From positions 1-35,241 of the forward strand of contig DBCR01000061.1 in NCBI GenBank assembly GCA_002293125.1: a stretch of DNA of 35,241 nucleotides, in the 5' to 3' direction. The stretch's first letter is position 1, and every line of letters starts with the position of its first letter. This DNA is from Opitutia bacterium UBA953. GTDB taxonomy: Bacteria; Verrucomicrobiota; Verrucomicrobiia; Opitutales; UBA953. The notes under the pieces were generated by a model. The model ran no database searches and was not told the DNA's origin. It saw only the letters and a program-made list of their open reading frames with translations. Positions 30,488 to 35,241 of this stretch are shown piece by piece. The position numbers and the translations under genes are program-made.

Positions 30488-31423
30488 ATGGACCAGCTCA
30501 CGGAGTCCCTTTATGCCTTCGGGCCTTGGGACTGGGCGTGCGTGATCGTCAGTCTCTTGGCGGCTTTCATCGGCGTGTATGCGCTGAAGTGCTGGCGGGG
30601 CCTTCCGGGCAAGGTCGCAGCGCCGACGATTTCCGCCAGCGATGCGATCATGGGCCTTTGCACCGGCCTGCTCGCCTTCGGCATTCTCTTCGGCTTGGTG
30701 ACGCAGATGGTGGCGCAAAGCTTTTCCACCCACTTCGGCTTCTCCCAGGCGCATGTCTTCACCGCTGCGTTCAGCGGGCAGCTCGCCGCGGCCTTGGCGA
30801 TGCTCGGCATGGGCGCGGTCGCACCCCGAACGCTCGACTGGGCGCCGTCTGTCGAGACCGATGAGCCCAAGACCGATGGCTCGCCCATCCTTCAGGCGCT
30901 CCGCTCTTTCAGCGTTCCCCGCGTCCTGCTCGGACTACTCTCCATCTTCGCCCTGGGCCTCGCCACCACGCTCGTCTGGAAAGGCTTCCACGTCGCCTGG
31001 GAGCAGCTCTTCCTCAGCGGTTGGGCCGGCCTGCCGCCCGCCGATGAACCCCAGGAGATCGTCGACGCGGTATTAAAGACCGACGTCGATACTTGGCGCT
31101 TCCTGACGATCGCGTTGGCGGTGACGATTGGTGCCCCCATCATGGAAGAACTCGCCTTCCGCGGAATGATCTACCCAGGCCTGCGCCGCCTTGGCGCCGT
31201 TTCCCAAACCCACGGCCGCTGGATCGCCATCGTTGTGACCGGCGCCCTCTTTAGCGCCGCGCATCTGAGCCCTTCCGCCGCCCTGCCCTTGTTCGCCTTC
31301 GGGGCGTTCATGTGCCTCGTCCGCGACCGTTACGGGCTGATCACCTGCATGGCGATTCACTGCTGTTTCAACGGTTGGAACTTACTCTGGTTGAAACTGG
31401 CCCCCAACGCCTCCACGCTCTGA
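30488..31423 (+). CDS. CPBP-family intramembrane metalloprotease-like protein
   Basis: A 311-residue membrane protein with about seven or eight hydrophobic segments. Its C-terminal half has the CPBP/CAAX-protease motifs: Glu220-Glu221 and Arg225 in MEELAFRG, His259 in LFSAAHLSP, and the third motif IHCCFNGWN near 290-298. Family members include Rce1-like prenyl proteases and bacteriocin self-immunity proteins; the substrate here is unknown. It starts 6 bases after the dihydroorotase-like gene and ends 4 bases before thiL, so it sits inside a housekeeping operon with no obvious functional link. The start is preceded by CCTAAGCGACG, shared with yhhQ. Confidence 0.88.
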   Translation: MDQLTESLYAFGPWDWACVIVSLLAAFIGVYALKCWRGLPGKVAAPTISASDAIMGLCTGLLAFGILFGLVTQMVAQSFSTHFGFSQAHVFTAAFSGQLAAALAMLGMGAVAPRTLDWAPSVETDEPKTDGSPILQALRSFSVPRVLLGLLSIFALGLATTLVWKGFHVAWEQLFLSGWAGLPPADEPQEIVDAVLKTDVDTWRFLTIALAVTIGAPIMEELAFRGMIYPGLRRLGAVSQTHGRWIAIVVTGALFSAAHLSPSAALPLFAFGAFMCLVRDRYGLITCMAIHCCFNGWNLLWLKLAPNASTL

Positions 31424-31427
31424 GGCC

Positions 31428-32390
31428 ATGGGAGCCCTCACCACCGCCGCGGACCGTTCGGTCGCCAAGCTGACCGAGGAAGAGCTCATCCGTCGCGTGG
31501 TACAGTCGCTCGCCGAAGCCGCCCCGGCCTTCCCCGAAGGACCCGGCGGCGATTGCGCGCATCTGCCGACCACCGGTGGCCGCTCCATCCGTGCGAGCAC
31601 GATCGACTCGGTGATCCTGGGCCGACACTTCGACGCCGCGTGCGACGGCATCCGCGCCGGCGCCAAACTGGTAAATCGTAACCTCAGCGACCTCGCTGCG
31701 GCCGGAGCCGTGCCTTCCGACGCTTTGCTTTCCCTCGTGATCGGCGCCGACGTCGACGCGAGCTGGCTCACCGACTTCGCCCACGGCGCCGGGCGCGCCG
31801 CCGCCAAGGCCGGCCTTCGCGTCGTCGGCGGCGACATTTGCCGCGGACCCAACGGCGCCTTCATCGGCACACTCGCCGTCCAAGGTTTCGCCCATCGTAT
31901 CCTGACGCGCAAGCTGTGCGCCGCGGGTGATGTACTCTTCGTCACCGGCCAGCTCGGCGGCTCGCTCTACGGCAAGCACCTCGATTTCTCCCCGCGCCTC
32001 GCCGAAGGCGAATGGCTCTGCGGGCATGGCGAAGTCACCGCCTGCACCGACCTCTCCGACGGACTCGCCAAAGACCTGCCCGGCCTGATCGGAACCAAGT
32101 TCGACGGGCGGATTAGCGTGGCCCATCTACCCATCGCCGACGCGGCCGCCGTGCTCGCCAAATCCGACGGCAAACCCACCCTCGAACACGCCTTGCAAGA
32201 CGGTGAGGACTACGAACTGCTTTTCAGCGTGAGCGCTGACCGTGCAGACCTAATCGAAGCGCATTTCCGTAAAGCCTTCCCGCTCACGCCGCTCACCCGC
32301 ATCGGCGTCGTCGAAGCCGGCACGGGCCTCGCCCGCGACGTCGCGGACGGCGAGCCCATCAAGGTCCGCGGCTTCGGCCACTTCGCCTAA
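31428..32390 (+). CDS. thiL: Thiamine-monophosphate kinase ThiL (divergent)
   Basis: Phosphorylates thiamine monophosphate to the pyrophosphate cofactor. The protein is 320 residues. The fold is clear from NRNLSDLAAAGAVP (83-96), VVGGDICRG (132-140), CTDLSDGLAKDL (206-217) and the strongly conserved GEDYELLF near 265. The first metal/ATP motif is usually GDDAA but reads GGDCA at 40-44, so one Asp is replaced by Gly; the second motif reads STIDSVILGRHF. It may be a divergent active enzyme or a relative with a changed substrate. It is the last gene of the pyrB-pyrC'-CPBP-thiL run and converges on a membrane-protein gene with a 12-base gap. Confidence 0.82.
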   Translation: MGALTTAADRSVAKLTEEELIRRVVQSLAEAAPAFPEGPGGDCAHLPTTGGRSIRASTIDSVILGRHFDAACDGIRAGAKLVNRNLSDLAAAGAVPSDALLSLVIGADVDASWLTDFAHGAGRAAAKAGLRVVGGDICRGPNGAFIGTLAVQGFAHRILTRKLCAAGDVLFVTGQLGGSLYGKHLDFSPRLAEGEWLCGHGEVTACTDLSDGLAKDLPGLIGTKFDGRISVAHLPIADAAAVLAKSDGKPTLEHALQDGEDYELLFSVSADRADLIEAHFRKAFPLTPLTRIGVVEAGTGLARDVADGEPIKVRGFGHFA

Positions 32391-32402
32391 GCCACGCTCC
32401 GC

Positions 32403-32855
32403 TTACATGCGGAACCGACGGATGGCCACGAAGAGCGCGAAGATCAGCGCGGAGGCGCCGAAGGTCACCGTGACGGTCTCATAGGTGGCGAGAAGTTCAA
32501 TGACCTGGTCGAGCAGCTTGATGGACTGCTTGGTATCGCGTTCGGCGACTTCCAAGGCACTGGTCGCCGCGGTCGCGGTCACTTCGACGTTCTTATTATC
32601 CGACTTCGTACCTTGGTCGGTGAAGAGCACGACCCCCGTATCAGCGGACTTCATGGCGCTCTTATAGGCTTCGAAGGAAGACTGGATACTGATGGTGGTG
32701 TCCTTCACGCGCTTGGTGGTGTCGCGCAGTTCATGGCTGAACCAGAGGCCGGCCAGGGAGACGAGCAACGTCACGACGGCCATGCCGACGATGCCGATCT
32801 CGGCTTGGATGAGGTTGTTCTTGGCGGATCGACCGCGGCTACGCTGGGCACACAT
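32403..32855 (-). CDS. Small two-TM coiled-coil membrane protein, unknown
   Basis: I do not recognise this 150-residue protein. The N-terminus is basic (RSRGRSAKNN). TM1 spans about 20-40 (IGIVGMAVVTLLVSLAGLWF). Residues 41-125 are Thr-, Ser-, Lys- and Glu-rich with heptad character and should lie outside the cytoplasm by the positive-inside rule. TM2 spans about 127-145 and the end RRFRM is basic. Both termini should be cytoplasmic. The ATG at 32855 lies 12 bases after the stop of the holin-like gene, so the two form a unit. No Shine-Dalgarno is visible. Confidence 0.7.
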   Translation of the reverse strand: MCAQRSRGRSAKNNLIQAEIGIVGMAVVTLLVSLAGLWFSHELRDTTKRVKDTTISIQSSFEAYKSAMKSADTGVVLFTDQGTKSDNKNVEVTATAATSALEVAERDTKQSIKLLDQVIELLATYETVTVTFGASALIFALFVAIRRFRM

Positions 32856-32867
32856 GGTGGTTTTTGT

Positions 32868-33494
32868 TTAAAGATTGAGGGTGGACTGACCGTCGTCGGG
32901 CTTCTTGGCGGGCGGCTTCTTTTCGGCCGGTGCCTTCTTGGCGGCAGGCTTCTTGGCGGCGGGTTTCTTAGCGGCGAGTTTCTTGGTGCCCTTCTTAGGC
33001 GCAGCCTTCGCCGGCGAGCCCTTCTTCGCCGGGACGGCCGTCTTGGCGGTCGTGCGACGTCGACGCTTGGGTTTCTTCTTGCGCGAGAAAAGGCTCTTCC
33101 AGGCAGGCGTCTTCTGCTTGTCCTTGAAACCGAGTTTCTTGCGGATGGTCGTCGAAAGCCAGTCCACGAGTTCCGGCGCGACGGCACCGCAAAGACCCTG
33201 GACGATGGCTTTGTTCAGCGCCGAGAGTTCCCACTGGAACGTGACGAAATAGGCGATGACCGCGAAGATCGCGGCGGCGATGACGTGCCGGAGCGAGCGC
33301 TGCCAGCTGGCATCGGCGGCCTCATCGACGAGCAGACGACCGACCATCGCGGCGGCGCCGATGAGCGCGACAATCCAGCCACCCGACTTGAAAGCCAGTA
33401 AAGCGATTTGGAAATTATTCACGATGGCCGGCGACGCTTTCGCCACCGCCGGAGCCTGTTCGGCCACCTGGGCCAAGACCAGTGACAGGATCAT
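32868..33494 (-). CDS. Holin-like membrane protein with histone-H1-like Lys/Ala/Pro tail
   Basis: A 208-residue protein with two unlike halves. Residues 36-57 and 70-88 are transmembrane helices, and 90-121 (LSALNKAIVQGLCGAVAPELVDWLSTTIRKK) resembles the amphipathic C-terminal segment of several phage holins; this is similarity of pattern, not a search result. From about 124 the protein is extremely basic: RKKKPKRRRR at 138-147, then repeated PAKK/AAKKP units to 199, as in H1-like bacterial chromatin proteins, ending in acidic DDGQSTLNL. The start ATG at 33494 has a good Shine-Dalgarno (GGGGAGGG), rare in this window. The upstream 48 open codons overlap the structured leader. Function unknown; DNA or RNA tethering at the membrane is one possibility. 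Confidence 0.72.
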   Translation of the reverse strand: MILSLVLAQVAEQAPAVAKASPAIVNNFQIALLAFKSGGWIVALIGAAAMVGRLLVDEAADASWQRSLRHVIAAAIFAVIAYFVTFQWELSALNKAIVQGLCGAVAPELVDWLSTTIRKKLGFKDKQKTPAWKSLFSRKKKPKRRRRTTAKTAVPAKKGSPAKAAPKKGTKKLAAKKPAAKKPAAKKAPAEKKPPAKKPDDGQSTLNL

Positions 33495-33594
33495 GCGCGT
33501 CCCTCCCCGGTCCGAAGACCGTTCCCCGTCGGACGGGGCGTTGATGTGAGAAGGCGACGCAAAGCGAAGAAGTATCGGCAAAGATACGGTTCGT
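33495..33594 (-). promoter_or_regulatory. Structured leader of the holin-like gene with UUCG hairpin before the ribosome site
   Basis: Read on the minus strand there are three hairpins: GTATC-TTTGCC-GATAC (33587-33572), CCCCGT-CCG-ACGGGG (33538-33524) and CGGTC-TTCG-GACCG (33521-33508), the last with a very stable C(UUCG)G loop. It is followed at once by GGGGAGGG and the ATG. The hairpins could expose or hide the ribosome site. No known riboswitch family is recognised. Confidence 0.45.
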
Positions 33595-33632
33595 AAAAAG
33601 GGGAGGGTCAGCCTTGGGCTGGCCGCCTCCCC
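33595..33632 (-). terminator. Rho-independent terminator after the DUF5069 gene
   Basis: Read on the minus strand, a long G+C stem (GGGGAGG of 33632-33626 pairs with CCTCCCC of 33606-33600, with an inner CAGCC/GGCTG stem) is followed by five T residues (33599-33595). It ends the DUF5069 transcript about 40 bases after its stop and separates it from the holin-like unit. Confidence 0.85.
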
Positions 33633-33672
33633 TCTCAACCCCTAATTATAAGGTTATTCTGAAAAACCCGCC

Positions 33673-34119
33673 TTAAAGCGCCGCTTTTCGTGCCGGGCGA
33701 CCTTCATCGACCTCGATGTAGTCGAACATCGTGTCGACGCCGGCGTCGGCGGGGAGACCGTTCTCCTTGAGCCGACGCACGAGCACTTCGTTGGCTTCGT
33801 CGCGCCAGCCGCGCTTGGTCATGAAGCCATTCCAGATTTCGATCTCGTTCGTGGAAAGTTTGCGACCCTTGGCTTCGGCCCACGCGAGGACCTCGTCCTG
33901 CGTCGCCGTGGGATTCTGCAGCACCCACACGCGCAGCTCGTCGTATTTGATCCCGAGATATTGGCAGCAACGGTCGTCGAAGGCCTTACCGAGGTTATTC
34001 ACGAAGTCGGCATGCAGCTGACCCGCCGCGTGCAGGCGGATCTTCGAGACCAGGCGGGGGAGATACACGAAGCCGCGCACGGCTTCATAGGGACTGAGGA
34101 GACCAGGGACGAGGGGCAT
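33673..34119 (-). CDS. DUF5069 family protein
   Basis: A 148-residue soluble protein. The DUF5069 pattern is clear: SPYEAVRGFVYLPRLVSKIRLHAAGQL (9-35), NLGKAFDDRCCQYLGI (42-57), DEVLAWAEAKGRKLSTNEIEIWNGFMTKRGWRDEA (75-109) and TMFDYIEVDEGR (130-141). The paired Cys51-Cys52 and the Trp-rich second half are typical. The family is common in Verrucomicrobiota and Chlamydiota and has no established function. The start ATG at 34119 matches the family N-terminus; the 31 upstream open codons are pyrimidine-rich leader. It is monocistronic, with a strong terminator behind it. Confidence 0.88.
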   Translation of the reverse strand: MPLVPGLLSPYEAVRGFVYLPRLVSKIRLHAAGQLHADFVNNLGKAFDDRCCQYLGIKYDELRVWVLQNPTATQDEVLAWAEAKGRKLSTNEIEIWNGFMTKRGWRDEANEVLVRRLKENGLPADAGVDTMFDYIEVDEGRPARKAAL

Positions 34120-34517
34120 GGGAGGGAAGATAGAGGAAAGATGACGGATGACAGATGGCAGAGGAAAGCCAAAACCAGAGATGGGTGTCAGCGGATAGCG
34201 GTTGGCGGTCAATTTCGCGAGGGCTCGAGGACCGGAGGTGACGAGGGCCAGAGAGCGCAGGTGGCAGTTTCAGGATTTCTGCCCAACGACCGCCTTACCC
34301 TCACCTTTGCACCTCTTCTTCTGGCCAACCTGCCCACGGATCAACTGATCAACTGCGTGTCCTCTTTCCCTCCGATCCTCATCTCCTCTGGCCCTCCGGC
34401 CCTCCTGTCCTCATGTCCTCCGGCCCACGTGCCAACGTGTCCTCAGGCCCTCGCTAGTATTGCCCTCCTCCCCTCCCTGCCTTTCCTTCCCCTACCCCAA
34501 CCCCTTCCCCTTCAAAA
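34120..34517. other. 398-base non-coding gap: divergent palindromic leader region
   Basis: Between the divergent DUF5069 and SGNH genes. The left half is purine/G-rich on plus (so C/T-rich for DUF5069) and the right half is C/T-rich. Inverse pairs include GAGGGCCAGAG (34243-34253) with 34386-34396, exact, and GCGAGGGC (34217-34224) with 34447-34454, exact. Degenerate GTCCTC/GCCCTC units fill 34357-34455, and an AGCGGATAGCGGTTGGCGGT unit at 34190-34209 is a permuted copy of 8269-8290. I see no gene; an open frame crossing it is low-complexity. Confidence 0.55.
34489..34510 (-). other. G-quadruplex motif on template strand before SGNH gene
   Basis: Plus-strand C4 runs at 34489-34492, 34495-34498, 34501-34504 and 34507-34510 have 2-base spacers (TA, AA, TT). 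This gives four template G4 runs ending 7 bases before the ATG at 34518, so the run sits where a ribosome site would normally be. Confidence 0.55.
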
Positions 34518-35210
34518 ATGAAACTCCTCCTCGCCCTCCTGCTCGCTGTGACCGGGTTCGCCGCCGATAAGCCTGCGGTCTTCTCATCGGCCAAATACGA
34601 CAAGGACATCGCGGCCTACGAAGCCGCGGACAAGGCCACGCCTCCGCCTCAGGGCGCGTTGCTCCTCTCGGGTGCCAGCACGCTGCGCCTGTGGAAGACG
34701 GCCGCCCGCGACTTCGCCCCTTACCCGCTCATCAACCGTGGCTTCGGCGGCTCGAAGACCACGGAAGTCCTCGGCTACATGGATCGCATCGTACTGCCCT
34801 ACCACCCGCGCGTGGTCGTCTTCCACTGCGGCAGCAACGACATCAACGCCGGTGATGCCGCCGAGGCCGTGATCGCCCGCGTGACCGAATACCATCGTCG
34901 CCTCCGCGCGGAAAATCCGCACGCCCAGCTCGTGCTCCTCTCGACCACCCAGGCTCCCTCGCGCCGGGCGAAGTGGGCTGAGATGAAGAAAGCCGACGAA
35001 GGTTTCCGCGCCCTCGCCGCCGCCCATCCGGAGATCCGGTTCGTGGACATCAACCCCGCGCTCAACCTCCCCGACGGCGAGCCCCGCCCCGACGTCTATC
35101 TCAAGGACAACCTGCACCCCTCCGAAGCCGGCTACGCCGCGATGCTCAAGGTCATCCGCCCCGCCGTCGATGCGGCCTGGAAGGCGACTGAGGCGGCGTT
35201 TAAGAAGTAG
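34518..35210 (+). CDS. Secreted SGNH/GDSL-type hydrolase
   Basis: A 230-residue exported esterase-like protein. The signal peptide is 1-15 (MKLLLALLLAVTGFA). Block I, usually GDS or GSS, reads SGASTLRLW at 51-59 with Ser54 as nucleophile. The block-II Gly is in INRGFGGS (72-79). Block III is HCGSND with Asn107, and block V is DNLHPSEAGY with the Asp/His pair. This resembles platelet-activating-factor acetylhydrolase-like SGNH proteins; the substrate is unknown but acetylated polysaccharide is plausible. It is unrelated in architecture to the GxDLY hydrolase at 24790. No Shine-Dalgarno: the leader is a C-run. Confidence 0.9.
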   Translation: MKLLLALLLAVTGFAADKPAVFSSAKYDKDIAAYEAADKATPPPQGALLLSGASTLRLWKTAARDFAPYPLINRGFGGSKTTEVLGYMDRIVLPYHPRVVVFHCGSNDINAGDAAEAVIARVTEYHRRLRAENPHAQLVLLSTTQAPSRRAKWAEMKKADEGFRALAAAHPEIRFVDINPALNLPDGEPRPDVYLKDNLHPSEAGYAAMLKVIRPAVDAAWKATEAAFKK

Positions 35211-35219
35211 GAGCGGCTA

Positions 35220-35241
35220 GGTAGGGTTGAGCGCCCTCGCT
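35220..35241. repeat. Intergenic palindromic element, GGTAGGG family, copy 3 (cut by window end)
   Basis: GGTAGGGTTGAGCGCCCTCG begins 10 bases after the SGNH stop and matches the left half of copy 2 at 11455-11478 almost exactly. The right half is beyond the window. Confidence 0.7.

Noticed and set aside
33645..33650. TATAAT on the minus strand as a promoter for the holin-like unit
   Set aside because: It lies upstream of the DUF5069 terminator, so a transcript from it would be terminated before the gene, and there is no good -35.
33961..34521. Plus-strand open frame crossing the DUF5069 start and the divergent gap
   Set aside because: Its translation is low-complexity Pro/Leu/Ser from the C-rich repeat units and it ends inside the SGNH start.

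Overview
The window is about 35 kb of GC-rich, gene-dense bacterial chromosome with about 31 protein genes (two cut or nearly cut by the ends), two tRNAs and short intergenic gaps. The gene set suggests Verrucomicrobiota, probably an Opitutae-like lineage. The clues are a row of four prepilin-like genes resembling the verrucomicrobial 'Verru_Chthon' cassette, a DUF1080 protein, a DUF5069 protein, SGNH hydrolases, and a pyrB gene fused by overlap to a dihydroorotase-like gene. This assignment is inference; no rRNA is present. Most start codons lack a clear Shine-Dalgarno sequence.

Layout: lepA (partial) and fabD run leftwards; purH runs rightwards and converges on parB and a LysM coiled-coil gene. 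mnmA, a ubiE/menG methyltransferase and tRNA-Arg(ACG) run rightwards and converge on a leftward unit of DUF1080, a fatty-acid hydroxylase and lysine 2,3-aminomutase. accA runs rightwards to a strong terminator. A long leftward block follows: four pseudopilin genes, and a tripartite RND efflux operon (MFP, pump, outer-membrane factor) with a putative Na+/H+ antiporter behind it. The efflux operon is divergent from its likely TetR repressor, with a perfect palindromic operator lying across the start codon of the MFP gene. Rightwards from there come a secreted coiled-coil protein, a GxDLY-type SGNH hydrolase, a queuosine-precursor transporter, trpA (with tRNA-Leu(TAA) on the other strand), pyrB, a dihydroorotase-like gene that has lost metal ligands, a CPBP protease and thiL. 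The end holds a leftward DUF5069 gene, a small membrane pair (a holin-like protein with a histone-H1-like tail, and a two-TM coiled-coil protein), and a second SGNH hydrolase.

Most of the conserved genes are housekeeping (translation, fatty acid, purine, pyrimidine, tryptophan, thiamine, menaquinone and tRNA modification). The unusual content is mainly between genes. Many gaps are imperfect palindromes with a G-rich left arm and a C-rich right arm, some with two inner hairpins, and C-run leaders with G-quadruplex potential on the template strand sit just before several start codons. The other items worth attention are the pseudo-dihydroorotase, the compact efflux operator, the H1-tailed membrane protein with its structured leader, and a possible structured RNA beside tRNA-Leu. 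I saw no IS element, CRISPR array or prophage.
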